A stretch of DNA of 64,000 bases, taken from the NCBI RefSeq assembly GCF_050947875.1, contig NC_134569.1, positions 190,852,727 through 190,916,726 of the forward strand, in the 5' to 3' direction. The stretch comes from Dermacentor variabilis. Taxonomy: Eukaryota; Arthropoda; Arachnida; Ixodida; Ixodidae. A program made the position numbers and the translations under genes. The notes below the pieces were generated by a model. The model was not told where the DNA came from, did no database searches, and saw only the letters and a list, made by a program, of their open reading frames with translations. This document shows, piece by piece, positions 1-11,950 of this stretch (within the stretch, counting starts at the first letter, position 1; each line of letters starts with the position of its first letter).

Positions 1-1
1 C

Positions 2-1066
2 AAAGAGCGATTCGGCGACTCCGGGACGAAAAAGAAAAGGGCAGAACAGACGCTCCTGCAACGTGCGCTAGTACCAGGCGAAACCTGCACGTCCTACATT
101 GAGGCGGTAATAAAACTGTGTACGGTGGTGGACTCTACAATCTCTGAGGAAGACAAATTCGGGCACGTCCTGAAAGGAATTGCCGAAGATGTTTATAATT
201 TCCTCATCGCAAAAGATAACTTGGCTTCCGTCGCTGACATCATTCGGCACTGTCGTACTTTCGAGCAACTGAAAACAAGGCGCATCACGTCGAAGTTTGG
301 CAGGCTAGCCAATGTGACTACAGTTGCAATCGTGAACAACAACCAGCCCCTCGATCTTACATCAACGATCCGACAAATAGTTCGGGAAGAGCTCAGCCTG
401 CACGCGCAAGTGACACATCCAGGCACTGATAGCTTCCGCCTACCACGAGATTTCGAGCCAAACGTGGCATCCTCCTCCCCGTATCCTGCGGCGAGGGGCA
501 CTGAGGATTATGAACTTGCGCCCCGACAGCATCCACGTCTCTACGACAGAGACCCTACTTATGACGCTCGGCCACAAGGAGAGCAGCCGCATTTTTACCC
601 CCGAGACCCTGTGACTTCTGTCAGGCCGCGACAAAAACAGCACCGACCCTACTACCACGACGTGCCTTCTGAACGATATAACGGATTTCAGCGAGCAGCT
701 GAGGCACGTTATCCACATGACAACGAACTTTCTCGCCGCCCGCAGCAAGCTAGCATCTGTTTCGAGGAAGATGCTCTGAACCGCGACCCTCCCGCGTTCT
801 ACAACTGCGATTCCACAGGCCATATAGCTCGGTATTGTCGCCAAGGCCGTCAATCACGAAGGACACCACTGATGTTCTCGCCACCCAGAACTCGTACTTC
901 ATATGACTTGCGGACGACCGATTTGCTTCCAATGGACTACTTCTCACACGAGACCAGACGCAGCGATTCGCCAGCTTCTGAGCGGAGCCTGACGCCACCA
1001 AATAACCGTCCCCGTCGCTCTCCGTCCCCTCGGCGAGGTTCTTCGTCACCCCCACCGGGAAATTAG
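2..1066 (+). CDS. gag: gag polyprotein, 5' partial, zinc knuckle defective
   Basis: The frame is open from base 2 to TAG at 1064-1066 (354 codons visible); the start lies upstream of the window. Gag forms the particle that packages element RNA. Residues near the start (FGDS, KKKRAEQTL, SEEDK, GHVLKG, EDVYNFLI, IRHCRTFE, KFGRLANVTTV) match the gag of the element at 60.9-62.1 kb. Proline/arginine-rich sequence follows, then a zinc-knuckle remnant near 798-840. The expected CX2CX4HX4C reads FYNCDSTGHIARYC, so the first cysteine is phenylalanine and nucleic-acid binding is probably lost. The C terminus is rich in Arg, Ser and Pro. Pol follows in the -1 frame across the stop codon. The family assignment is firm; function is not expected. 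Confidence 0.88.
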   Translation, partial: KERFGDSGTKKKRAEQTLLQRALVPGETCTSYIEAVIKLCTVVDSTISEEDKFGHVLKGIAEDVYNFLIAKDNLASVADIIRHCRTFEQLKTRRITSKFGRLANVTTVAIVNNNQPLDLTSTIRQIVREELSLHAQVTHPGTDSFRLPRDFEPNVASSSPYPAARGTEDYELAPRQHPRLYDRDPTYDARPQGEQPHFYPRDPVTSVRPRQKQHRPYYHDVPSERYNGFQRAAEARYPHDNELSRRPQQASICFEEDALNRDPPAFYNCDSTGHIARYCRQGRQSRRTPLMFSPPRTRTSYDLRTTDLLPMDYFSHETRRSDSPASERSLTPPNNRPRRSPSPRRGSSSPPPGN

Positions 1067-1100
1067 CATCCGCGGCCAATGGAGGTGAGGTCGCGGGATG
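1057..1100 (+). promoter_or_regulatory. Candidate -1 ribosomal frameshift signal at gag stop
   Basis: GGGAAAT at 1057-1063 sits in the gag frame as G GGA AAT and is followed at once by the TAG stop, which fits the X XXY YYZ slippery rule. The -1 frame reads GGG AAA TTA GCA and stays open into the protease. Three bases downstream CATCCGCG (1067-1074) can pair with CGCGGGATG (1092-1100), with one bulged G and a 17-nt loop. The same layout occurs at 52,399 and 62,096. Confidence 0.6.
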
Positions 1101-4100
1101 GTCTTTGCAAGAAATACGTCTGCCTGTTGTGATGCTCAAAAACAAAGTGAATGTCTCGATTGACGGAATACCGACCATAGCGTTAGTTGATACTGGGGCG
1201 ACTGTGTCTGTGATGAGCCTCGCTTTCAAAAACCGTCTAGGCCACAAAGTTATGTTTTCTTGGAACGACGGTATTACCTTTCGTGGAGTAGGCGGCGAGT
1301 GGCTTCATCCCCTTGGTGTTTGTGCTGTGAGTGTTTTGTTGGCTGAGACTGCTTTTGTGTCGGAATTCCTTGTTCTTTCTCGTTGTTCGCACGATGTTAT
1401 TCTTGGTATCAATTTTTTTGAACAGTGCGGCGCTTCCGTGGACTGTGGTTGTCGCGAAATATCATTGAACAAGTTAATTATATCAGCAGATTCCGAACAA
1501 ACGTCGCGTGGTGAAGACAGGGACACAGACACACTCAGTGTTCTTGATGAAGTGATTGCACCATCGTGGTGCTTGACGCCCGTTCGTGTTTCTGCAACTA
1601 CGGTTGACGCTGATTGTGTTGACCTCGTAGTTAGGCCTCTCCGCAGAAACTGTGCTAAAAAAGATATACTTGTGCCCTGCTCTGTCGTCTGCATGACGAA
1701 AGGAGTCGCCACATTGTGGGCGCTGAACTGTTCCGCCACGCCGGTTGTCCTTCCTCGCGGTATGAAAATCGCTGTCTTCGATGAAGCCGCATGTAACTCA
1801 ATAGCGGCACTAACTACGGACGTCTCTACAGCTTGCTTTCCTTGCAGTAATCGCCATTCTGAAGAGCGAATGCTTGGCGTGATCAGCAAGGCTCTCGGTA
1901 CATCGGAACGGCAAGCACTGGTACATGTCCTTGCCAGGCATGAGGCTGCATTCGACTTCACGCATGGAGATGCACCCCTTCATTTACCGTCGTCCCGCGC
2001 TGGTCACAGAACAGATACCGGCTCCGCACACCCCATCCGCCAGAAGCCCTACCGAGTGTCATCCTCCGCGTGCAAAGTTATTGCAGAGCAAGTCAAGGAG
2101 ATGATGAACAAAGGTGATGGTCAAGAGTCGTCTAGTCCATGGGCAGCCCCAGTAATCCTGGTCGGAAAAAAGATGGCTCCTGGAGATTCTGCGTGGATTG
2201 CAGACATCTAAACGCAGTGACGAAGAAGGATGTCTATCCACTACCGCGAATTGATGACGTCATTGATTGCTTACACGCTGCTTCTTCCTTCTCAACGCTT
2301 GATTTGCGATCGGGGTATTTGAAAATACCTATGGACCCTGCCGACAAGGAAAAGACCGCTTTCGTGACTCCAGATGGCCTATTCGAATTTAACGTTATGC
2401 CTTTTGGCCTTTGCAATGCTCCTGCCACCTTCGAAAGATTCATGGACACAGTACTACGTGGTCTAAAGTGGGAGATATGCATGTGTTACCTCGATGATGT
2501 AATCTTTGGCCGCACGTTTGAAGAACATAACGAACGCCTCAACTTTGTTCTCGACTGCACCGAGAAAGCTGGACTGGTTCTAAACTAAAAAAAAATGTCG
2601 CTTTGGCGAACGTCAAACACTAGTCCTGCGACACTTAGTCGACAAGGATGGCGTCAGACCCGATCCTCGTAAGATTAAAGCGGTGAGCTCCTTCAAGCCA
2701 TCGCAGTCAGCACAAGAACTACACTCATTCATTGGCCTATGCTCGTATTTTCGTCGTTTTTTCCCCCGTTTGCCGACATCGTTTACCTGTTAAGTATTTT
2801 GCGACAAAATGCATCCTTCAATTAGACACGAGAGTGTGACCATCATTCTCTCAACTGAAGTTTAAACTAACGTCAGCACCCCTCTTGCGTCACTTCGCTC
2901 CATCTTGCCCGACTGAAGTTCACACTGATACTAATGTAATTGTAACTTTAGCGGTGCTTGTCGTTGCCTGAGGAAATCTGAACACAATTATACGGTTACG
3001 GAACAGGAATGCCTTGCAGCTGTTTTCGCCATGCAGAAGTTTCGGTGTTATCTTTACGCTAGACCATTCAAGATTATCACCGTCCATCATTCTTTATGCT
3101 GGCTGGTCGCTTTGCGTGATCCCTCCGGTCGCCTCGCACGTTGGGCGCTGCGCCTCCAGGAATACGACTTTGTGGTGTCGTACAAGAGTGGACGTCGTCA
3201 CGCTGACGCAGACTCTCTCGGATTCCTCTTGCGGCTACCGACTGCGATGCTGAGAATTTTGACGACTGTCTCGCTGCTATTACTTCTACGTTCCCTGACG
3301 CGGCAGACTTTCAGCGAGAACAACGGAGTGATGTTACCCTCGATCCGCTTTCTGTCGCCGCCCGTACTTCTCAAGGCAGCAGTCGCTTTACTCTCCGCGA
3401 TAAATTATTTTACAAAACTAATTACTCTGGGCATGGAGCGCGTTTTCTGCTTGTTGTCCCCGAGTCTCCGCTCCGTAGTTCTACGCGTCATGCATGACGA
3501 TGTAACATCCGGCCATTTCGGCTTCGTGCGAACGCTACACCGCACGCAGGAGCGCTTTCCCTGGCCCAAGATGTACGAAACAACCAAGCGCTATGTTGCT
3601 AGTTGTGAAACGTGCCAACGTCACAAGCGACCGACCACAGCAGCCCCGGGTCCCCTTCGGCCATTGACACCGCCCACTACAACGTTCGAGCAAGTAGGCA
3701 TTGACCTTTTGGGTCCGTTCCTGTTATCGAAGAACAAGAAATGTCGGATAATTGTCTCAGTAGACCATCTTACACGGTATGCAGAAACTGCAGCCATACC
3801 GTCTTCCACCGCCGCTTGCGTGGCGGTCTTCCTGCTGCGTTCCCTGGTCCTTTGTCATGGCCCACCATGTGTCATCATCAGCGACCGTGGTCGCCAGTTC
3901 ACGGCTGATGACCTTGAAGAGTTACTTCGTTTGTGCACTTCACAGTTCCTTCATTCCACGCCGTATCGTCCACAGACAAACGCCCTCGTTGAAAAAACAA
4001 GCCGAACGCTGACCAACATGCTTGCCATGTACGTCTCCTCCAATCATAAGAACTGGGACGACGTGCTGCCCTTCATCACTTACGCATACAACACGGCGAA

Positions 4101-4383
4101 ACACGAAACCTGTATGCAAGGTTACCGCGAAGCCCTCTGGACACTTTCTTACCCTTCGTTTTGCACAGTGACGATTCTGTATCGAAGACTGTGCCTCGCC
4201 GAAGAAGCCCGTCGAATAGCTCGTCTTCGTTCTCTGCCTCGCAAAGTCGTTCGAAAGAGCGATATGACGACCGTCATGTACAAGTATCGTTGGAAAAAGG
4301 TGACTTGGTCCTTCTTTAAACACCGCAACGCAAGCGTGGATTGTTTCAAAAGTTCTTGTCACAATATTCAAGCCCATTTGTAG
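1057..4383 (+). pseudogene. pol: pol pseudogene: protease, RT, RNase H, integrase
   Basis: The retropepsin DTG triad is at 1189-1197 (context ALVDTGATVSVM). The RT begins near 2100. A one-base loss in the A-run near 2167 shifts the frame, and FCVDCRHLN, LDLRSGYLKIP, MPFGLCNAPATFERF and YLDD (2487-2498) follow in the new frame. A second lesion near 2586 ends that frame at LVLN. RNase H is reduced to scraps (HTD near 2920, TVTEQECLAAVFAMQKF near 2990-3040), and the TDH motif has become TVH. Integrase keeps its HHCC finger (about 3490-3630) and the D, D, E residues at 3703, 3883 and 3991; the last two are 35 residues apart (DX35E). After about 4110 the frame is scrambled. Pol would cleave, reverse-transcribe and integrate the element, but this copy cannot be translated through. 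Confidence 0.92.
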
Positions 4384-4539
4384 TTGTGGACCGCTCAGCC
4401 TGAGCGAATTCACTTCATAGCTTGCCTACTGTGCAATGGTCAGCGATCAAGCAGAACTCAGCTGACTCATATTGCTCGCCTGAAGCCTTTCTACCCTGCT
4501 TGTCCATCCTGACTCGCCCCACGGGCTTCGTCTGCTTGC

Positions 4540-4546
4540 GGGGAAA
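4540..4546 (+). other. Polypurine tract
   Basis: GGGGAAA lies immediately upstream of the LTR start TGTAACA. This is the expected place for the plus-strand primer of an LTR retrotransposon. Confidence 0.7.
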
Positions 4547-4689
4547 TGTAACAGATACGAAAGGCACAGACAAGAAGAAAGAAGACGAAAAGAACCAGGA
4601 GTTTAAGAGGCCGAGCTGCGCTACGATCACGCTACGATCATCGTCCATCTCCTGTAAATAAAACCATTTCTTCGCAACTCTTCGTAACA
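4547..4689 (+). repeat. 3' LTR of the first gypsy element (143 bp)
   Basis: The segment starts TGTAACAG and ends CTTCGTAACA. The termini are TG...CA and resemble the TGTTACG/CGTAACA ends of the LTR at 60,564-60,749. AATAAA at 4657-4662, 27 bp before the end, is a plausible polyadenylation signal. There is no second LTR in the window for comparison, so the left boundary rests on the polypurine tract. Confidence 0.8.
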
Positions 4690-5149
4690 ATATAACATAG
4701 GATTAGCAACGAAGATAAGAACAGCCTGGAAATACAATCAACGTATTAGAAGTAATTAATAAAACATCTAGTAGTTGAAGATTACCAAAAATGAGCAAGA
4801 ATAATTCTATATTCAAATACACATGAAGGTACGAACATTTAAGTAATTGAATGATTATGTAACAACAGTGCGCAACCAAAAAATGCAACAGAACTAATTA
4901 CAAACGGCTAATCTATTAACCTAAAACGAGAAGAACAATAAAACTTGGCTGCACACTAATGAATGTATACACGCACGCATGCATACATACACATATACAC
5001 ACATATACATACCTACAGATATATACATACATACGCATACACATATAAAAATATGTACACTTGTCTAATAATGAGGTAAGGTATGTTGTTAGTAAGAACG
5101 ACTTTAGAAGCCGCCGGAAATAGTGTAGTGAAGAGCATAATTTAATATT
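4690..5149. other. AT-rich stretch, ATAC-type simple repeat, probable 3' flank of a LINE
   Basis: There is no coding signal. 4967-5060 is a loose (ATACAT)n/(ATAC)n run. On the minus strand this stretch lies directly downstream of the LINE reverse transcriptase and may be its 3' UTR. Confidence 0.45.
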
Positions 5150-5963
5150 TTATTGCAGTGAATTCCGAAACGAAATTGGAGAAAGTAAGGCTGTCATTTT
5201 ATCGTAGTTAGTGTTGACTTTAGGAAGCAGGATATTATTATTTTCAGAAAACCGCGTGTTATTTGTATTGAAAAGTTGCGCTGGCGGAAGTAACTCAGTT
5301 GGAATGTCATTGTTTCTGCTTCTATACAATATAAGACCTAGTTTGATTTGAAATGTGCAGGTTAAGGGCAGAATTTCAAGAGTGCGAAAAATGGGCGCTG
5401 CTGATGAGGTATCTGAACTGTGGGTAATTATTCGGACCGCCCGGTTCTGAACGTAAATGAGGGATGTGAAGTGTACAGGATATGTGTTGCCCCATGATGA
5501 AATGCAGTAAGTATGGTGACTGTTAATGAAAGCGTAGTAAAGTGATTTTAGACTATGTTGCTGAAAAGGGTGTCTTGTTCGAATGAGCACGCGGATGCAA
5601 AAATCCGTCTTCTTAGTGACAGTTTACGTGAATGTTATACTTAAGATGGGGGTCTAATGTAACACCAAGGAAAGTAATAAAATTAGATGGGGTAATGACG
5701 TAGTTATCAATGTATAGTTCAGTGGTTCTTGCATGCGTTTTTTGGGACGAGTGAAATAACATAAACTTTGTTTTACCTGGGTTTGTGTGTAGCAAGTTAT
5801 TTTTACACCAAGAAACAAGATTCGTGACATCGACGTTTAACTTTCTTAGTAGACTGTGAATGCCTTTATCCCTAGTGAATATCGTTGTATCATCAGCATA
5901 GAGGATGGACACAGAACAGTTAAGTGATGATGGTAAGTCATTAATGTAAATGAGGAATAACAA
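5150..5963 (-). pseudogene. Non-LTR retrotransposon RT fragment (Jockey/CR1 group)
   Basis: Two minus-strand pieces in different frames form one RT. The upstream piece (5963-5613) has FLIYINDLP, then ILYADDTTIF, the catalytic FADD-type box, then LVSWCKNNLL and FLGVTLD. The downstream piece (5590-5150) has the thumb segment LYYAFINSHHTYCISSWGNT and QNRAVRIIT. These are conserved in the C-terminal RT of Jockey/CR1-type LINEs. A frameshift near 5600 separates them, and the endonuclease and first RT motifs are missing, as in a 5'-truncated insertion. The clade cannot be fixed by eye. Confidence 0.85.
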
Positions 5964-7882
5964 ATGCCCAAAAATTTATCTTTCTTGGGTTGATAGCTGG
6001 CTTTGCCACTAAATTATTGTGTATGTGGCATGTTTAGATTCATTTTTCTGGACAATGGCACAGAACGTGGCATGAGCAGCAATCTGATCACTAGAAAATA
6101 ACCTCTTATGTCGCACTACTGATAAAATGACAGATTTGCTGAGCAAACACGTGTGGTTTTGCGAGTTACACATTTGCCAAGCCATATCTGTAAGCACAGT
6201 ATCTGTGTTTAGTAAATATCAGTCCTTTCTTCCCTTCGCTTTGTAGAATTCTTATGTGATTCTCACATAATGTTTATTGTGATATAAGTAAAAACAAGCA
6301 TTATGAAGCAGGAATGTTAGATATGAGTACCGGCTTTGAGCACATTACTGGAAAATACATTATTTATAAAAGCTAGAAACAGAAAATTCCGTTTATCATA
6401 ACCGCTTTGTTTCATGCCTTCTTACAAAGTGTGACATTGGTAGGCATTCATTGGTCATTACACTAGTATATTTTGAAGCTACTTATTTTCCAAAGCTTCA
6501 TATTAGCCAACCATGTGGAAGAGGGACACTGGGATAATGCAAGCATTATATACATATCGCTGTTTGTCTGCCACTATTTAGTTATTTCCCGTGGAATTCC
6601 TGCTTGTGCCACAGAAAACATTGACCATAGAAGTTTACATGCTTATCGTAAAGGTTGAATTGTAGGGGATATCAGCAATAAAATTTCATTGTAAATTGAC
6701 ACAGCCTAGATATATATACATCTTATATATATGTACACACAATATAACATCATCTTATAAAGCAGCTTTGTCATGCATCCTTTAATTTTTCAAACAAATG
6801 CCTAACTTCGTGGTCACTGAAACTTTTATGTCCATGTATACAATGTCGTAATTCAGCTTACGTTTGCTGTCATAAGTTGGAGGCACGGCTCTCACGCAAT
6901 GGTTTCCATTGTATTTCTTCCCATCTAAGAAATCTTTAGCTTTCCACTCTGTCTTACTAATGCCAAACTGAGGCATTGAAGTTTTTCCATGCTGTGATTA
7001 CCTCTCTACAATTTCCTTTACCTAGCAGCTTCATCACAACTGGTGGACTTTGATCCACTTTACACCATCCTGACTCGGCGGGAGATGGGGCCAACGCCTA
7101 TGGCGAGCTAAAAAAAGATAGTCGCAGTCTCGCCCGAAGGTCGAAACACCTATTGCCATAGCAAATTATTAGACAGCCATACGAAATAAGGACAGTAGAT
7201 TTATAGGCCGTATAAAGTTGGAAACATTCGCTTACTAATTGAGTTAACAAGAATGGTGGCAGTGCAAACTAGCAAGCATGAACACATCACACTTGATGAG
7301 CACGGACATGCTGCAAAACGCTTGGCACTGGTGTCAGCAAGCACGGCAGCACCAGAGAGCGAAGTGACCTTCGTGTGGCCTATCTGTTCGACGCAGAGCG
7401 GCGTCTATGAGAGCGGCATGAACACAGCGCGCACAAAGGTTTCACTGTCCCCTAAGCTCCTTTGATGCAGAAAGTGCCACTAAAGGAGGCGCTACTGAGG
7501 GGGCAGCATAGAGGTCAGGCGTGTGCATTCTTATTGGTCATGTTCTAATTATCTGGCAAAGGTCAATTTTTGGATAAAAATAACAGAAGGTTCGCCTCAA
7601 TGAAATGCAAGGTATCAGGCCGAGACCTTTGGTCAGGATCGTATTATCCGTGTCAAATGAATGCAAGTATACTGTATTCGACAACTTCCAAGAGTGGACT
7701 GCAGAATCCAATAGTAAGGATAATTCAGTTCGCACATAGAATTTGTAATGTTTGCCCTTCTGCACTTGAATAATGCTTTAGTGTTGCTAATGTGAAACCT
7801 CCAACTGCATCTTTTACTGAAGCTGAAGCTTGCATGCTGGTCACAGGTGTAATGACAAACATCTACCTTACAACTCATGCAG
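5964..7882. other. No gene recognised
   Basis: AT-rich with scattered stops in all frames. TA-rich short repeats lie at 6708-6745. A THAP exon upstream of the transposase exons was looked for on the plus strand and not found. Confidence 0.5.
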
Positions 7883-7981
7883 GTGCTACCAGCTGACTAC
7901 ATTGCAGCAGAAGAGGCCCTTACAGTAGTTATTGCAGCTGATACCTGCAACAACACTGACACACCATGCGAGCGTCCAGAG
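7883..7981 (+). pseudogene. Transposase exon 1 of those recognised (33 codons)
   Basis: The acceptor CATGCAG precedes 7883 and the donor GTAAGC starts at 7982. It is open throughout in phase 0 (VLPADYIAAEEA...). It joins 8042 in frame over a 60-bp intron. It probably encodes the linker after the missing THAP domain. Confidence 0.6.
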
Positions 7982-8041
7982 GTAAGCATAAAATGTAAGA
8001 AAGGTGACAAGCGAGCTGATGTATAATCTATTCTGATGCAG

Positions 8042-9125
8042 GTGCAAGGCATTGCATCAGCAAGCACGCAGGCTAGGGATGACCAAGGTACAAGTGAAGA
8101 CTATGCACCACACCAAGGGCATCCAAATACACAGATTATTGAAAGCCTTAACGATCACGACCACACGTACTCCACAAAAGAAAGCCCTAGGACACAGACA
8201 AAGCGGCTGGGAGAGTCCCTCAAGGAAGCCAGAAAAAAGATAAAAGTGCTTGAAGCAAGAACAAACCGCTACTGTGAGCGAAGCCGTACCCTGCAGAGCA
8301 TGACTGACGAAATGAGGAGCAAATCTTTGATTACAGAGGAGGCACAGACAAAGCTGGAACAATTTGGAAACCTACCAGTCGAAATATTGTATAATTGGTG
8401 CAAAAAATGCAACAGAGCAGCCTCGAGGCAGGAAGTATAGCATGGAAATGAAAAAAAATTGCCACGACACTACATTATTACTCTCCTAGTTCACTGTTTG
8501 CGATGCCTAGTGAGCAATCCATACGCCAGTGGCTCAGTGTTCTAGGAGGCTCTCCTGGCTTCACAGCTGAATTGCTAACATCACTCAAAGAGCACCACAA
8601 GAATGACAGTCCAATAGAGCGCCTGTGCCCATCCTTATTGATGGAATGAACATAAAGAAAGCATGTGAACTAGACCATTGAAGCGGGCGCCTGATAGGGT
8701 TTGTGGATCTCGGAAATGGCCAGGAACCTCACGAGTCAGACAATATCCCCCTTGCCACAGAGGCAGTTGTATTCGTGGTGGTAGGGTTGGCAGCGCCGTG
8801 GAAGATGCTCTTTGGATACTTCCTGAATGCTGGACTTTCAGGAAATGTTCTTAAGAATTTGCTGCCCGAAGCCATGCACTGCATAGATGAATGCGGACTG
8901 AAGGTAACAGCAATTGTATGCGACTGCCTTATGGCCAATGTGGCAGTGGTGAAGCTTCTTGGGTGCAGGGTGCATGAGCTCACATATGAAAACCTAAGAA
9001 CATCGTTCCCACACCCGCAGGATAAGGAAGAAGAAGTCTTCGTAATGTTTGATGCGTGCCACGCAGTCAAACTACTCAGGAACCTTTTGGGTGACAAAAA
9101 CACTATATGGAATGCGACATATGGG
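8042..9125 (+). pseudogene. Transposase exon 2: coiled coil plus start of catalytic core
   Basis: 8042-8437 encodes a Lys/Glu-rich probable coiled coil (RLGESLKEARKKIKVLEART), then EQFGNLPVEI. A stop at 8438-8440 and a shift follow. 8459 onward reads IATTLHYYSPSS...IRQWLSVLGG until a stop at 8647-8649. A further shift gives LIDGMNIKKACELDH, with a TGA at 8679-8681. 8682 onward reads SGRLIGFVDLGN through FDACHAVKLLRNLLGDKNTIWNATYG to the donor GTAAGC at 9126. The Asp of DGM and the Asp of VCD are candidates for the first two catalytic acids. At least two in-frame stops and two frameshifts separate them. Confidence 0.8.
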
Positions 9126-11739
9126 GTAAGCGTTATAATTCATGCAACATAATAGTTACGCTTATGGACTGTAATGTGACAGTGCCGCCATATTAGAGGC
9201 ATTAAAGGCATGAAAGTACACAGGCACTCTAATTTTGATCCAGACATGTTAGCTATGAACTGAATACAAAATGGATGCACAATTCTTACACCTCATGATC
9301 GGGACCAACAGGAAATTGTTTTATGCTAAATGTGTAACCATCTTGTACAAAAAGCACCCTTTTTGTGATTCACATACATATGAAATATTAACTACAGTTA
9401 AAGCTTGACCTAACGAAACCTGACTTTACAAAATTCTTGATCTTATAAAGCAACTTCCATTGTCCTGCAAGTCCCCGTACAGTTCAACGTTGTCATAAAC
9501 CCGAAAGAACGAATCCAACTTGGCTGAACTCGATTTAACGAACTTGTTCCTGAAGCGAATGAGTGAAAACAGGAGCAATTTATTTCTAATATTCACACAG
9601 ACAGGTTTTTCTTCGAGGATGCACTCCAAATGTGTAGCGTTATAACAGGTAGGAGCCCTAGTTGCGGCCCTTGCTCTGTTTTGGCGAGGCTGCACGCATG
9701 CATGGAGCAGCAGACTCAACACCGCCCCGGTAGGGCGGCAGTGGTTGCTTTCATTATTCCATGGTTTATGCACGTTGGCTGGATTAGTGGCTAATGCAAT
9801 TCTGCAGTAGCTTTTGCGTGGCGCTACGTTACAATTTCAGATTTCGAATGACCGGAAAATTCTCTTCTCGATTTTACGAACTTCCAGATCTAACGAAACA
9901 ATTCAAATGTCTTCACCACTTCGTTAAATCATGTTTGAAATACATCCGATTTGACGAATAACTAAATCCATTCATTTCAGCTGGAAATTGGACAGCCAGA
10001 CAGTGTTTACGCAAGAAATCCCAATGCATGGTTAGCAAAGTACCATAAACACTCGTGTAAGGGCCGCACCCTCAACTTGGCAGGCCAGAATTTGTAAAAC
10101 AAATGCAAATGGAGAAGTCGTCGCGCTTGGTGAATTTTTGCGCGCTGCTTACTACTGCATGCCGCTGCTAGTTGGTGAGAGCCAAGATGTGCACAAGTCG
10201 CTGGCTGTGCTGGCAACAATTTGACTAAAGGGTGTGATCCCGTGCTTGGGCTGTACCTCATGAAATCGTGGGGAAAATGCGACCCTTACAGGACTGTATA
10301 CGCTACGTACACACCTAAAAGGTTTCTTTAATTCATGCATCATGAGCCAACGGCAAAGCTCAAGGCTAATGGCACTGACTTAGGGCAAACCAATTCTGTG
10401 GAAATGCTGATTGGTAATAATTTCCAAGATATCTGTCCCCCCAAAAAGCGCAATGAAATACATAAGCAGTTAATTTTCGATCTGCCCTGCAATGATGAGG
10501 GAGGCTTTCGGAAAAACGAGTGAAATGTCAATGTCTTTTATAGAACATTTTAATGAGAAAATAATACATTGAGACTACAGCTAGTTTCTCGATGTGTATA
10601 GTAGGCTGCAACTTTAACCAGCTTTAATTCTACAACTGCAGTTCATAGTCTTAAAGAATGAAATCAGAGTCAATTACTTTACAATAACTTTGAGCATTAT
10701 GGAATGCGCCTTGCCATTTCTCCTGCATGTAATATGCCCATCTCTTTAAGTAATCTACCTGGACAGGTGGAACTGAACCACCTTCAAAACAAAGCTTTCA
10801 CGGAAAAAGAAAGAAAAAGAGGAACTAACGTATTGCAATGTGTACAGATAAGGGACAAGGGATTATCAGTGCTTATCAAATGTCAGCTACTGATGTGTTC
10901 TTTCATTCTATCACAACACATCTATTTTAGGCAGTTTTCGTCCGCATGATTTTGGCCCACAACTGTTACAACACGTCAGTGTCGTGGCTGCGCAACTTCA
11001 TTGTACCTCGTTTCTACGTACGCCAATTGTGTTGCACTTACTTCTTACTGTGTTTATGTTGATATCTATTGGCTTCCCAATGATTGCTATTTTATACAAC
11101 TTTTTTTAATTGGTTGTGGAAAGTATTTCCCATAACATAAGACAATTTATGGTTAAAAATCATGTATAGTAAATAATAGAAGAGCGCTTTCAAACTGTCC
11201 CAATAAAATAGCCTCAAAGGCAAGGTTTACTTGTGATAAAATTGTCATGTGCACTTATGCTGCCAATCCCGTATGAAAAGCCCCTTTTGTCGTAAGCTAA
11301 TTTAGCATGAATAAAATTGACGCGGCAGACAAATTTTAAAAGGTGTACGTGAAATATTTTGAGTATCCTCCACACTCATAAGTCATTGCAAATATTTGTA
11401 TTTTTGTGACATCTTTGGCATCCACATTTATAAGTAAAACAGTGCTGTGGACTGTAGCCCATGCACAAATGTGCGAGGAACCAGTGGTTCATGTGAATGG
11501 CAGCCTGTGAACTGACAGTTGACATTGCAGGGCTACCTAGTTGTGCAAGTTGACCTTCATCACTGCCACAATAACTGGATATAAAACCATGAAGACACCC
11601 AAGATAATTTCACATTACAAGTTCAGTGGCTTGCTAGCAGGATATCAGGCACACTTGAATATGAAATGCTGGCCAGAAATGGATGCGCGTAGACATTTCA
11701 GTGAATTCAATTATAACCCGATGCATTTCTTCATTGCAG
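9126..11739 (+). other. Intron 2 of the transposase gene; pogo/Tigger-like repeat motifs at about 9400-9960
   Basis: Runs from GTAAGC at 9126 to TTGCAG at 11739. It holds repeated TTTAACGAA/TTTACGAA-type motifs near 9410, 9530, 9875, 9925 and 9950 that resemble termini of pogo/Tigger-type MITEs, but I could not define ends or a TSD. The rest is AT-rich with no coding signal. Confidence 0.4.
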
Positions 11740-11841
11740 GCAACTGAATGGAAATACATTGTCCTTTTTCATGAGCTGCAAGAAAGAGGTCTCCGAGCAG
11801 GCAACAAGCTGTCCCGGGCTCATGTGGAGTACTGCACGCAG
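11740..11841 (+). pseudogene. Transposase exon 3 (34 codons, intact)
   Basis: The acceptor TCATTGCAG and donor GTAAGA flank it. It reads ATEWKYIVLFHELQERGLRA, then GNKLSRAHVEYC. This is the conserved block after FDACH...LRN in THAP9/P transposases. Confidence 0.8.
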
Positions 11842-11950
11842 GTAAGATATGCGTGCTATGTTAGTTGCTTATGATTTTGCAAAAAATGGAGCTGGTATGG
11901 AGTTCAAGAGTGGTGTGTCCATGCAATACAGGTTTTTTTGTTGCTTCGAG

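Larger units (their letters stand above)
1..4689 (+). mobile_element. Ty3/gypsy (Mag-like) LTR retrotransposon, 5'-truncated by window edge, decayed
   Basis: Domain order on the plus strand is gag, protease, reverse transcriptase, RNase H, integrase, polypurine tract, 3' LTR, which is the Ty3/gypsy order. The 5' LTR and the first part of gag lie outside the window. The proteins align by eye, segment by segment, with the element that starts at 60,564, so both belong to one family. Several single-base frameshifts, a shrunken RNase H region and a scrambled integrase C terminus show that the copy is dead. The 3' end is defined by GGGGAAA followed by a TG...CA bounded LTR ending at 4689. Confidence 0.93.

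Noticed and set aside
193..2482. Long minus-strand ORFs opposite gag and pol
   Set aside because: They mirror the sense codons of the retroelement and carry no motif of their own.
4967..5060. ATAC-rich run as a CRISPR-like or satellite array
   Set aside because: Units are irregular and very short; simple-sequence DNA in a eukaryotic context.
6782..6976. Minus-strand ORF with DFLDGKK...CVRAVPP, faintly like a THAP C-terminal AVP box
   Set aside because: Only one weak box, wrong strand for the neighbouring transposase, and no cysteine ligands in place.
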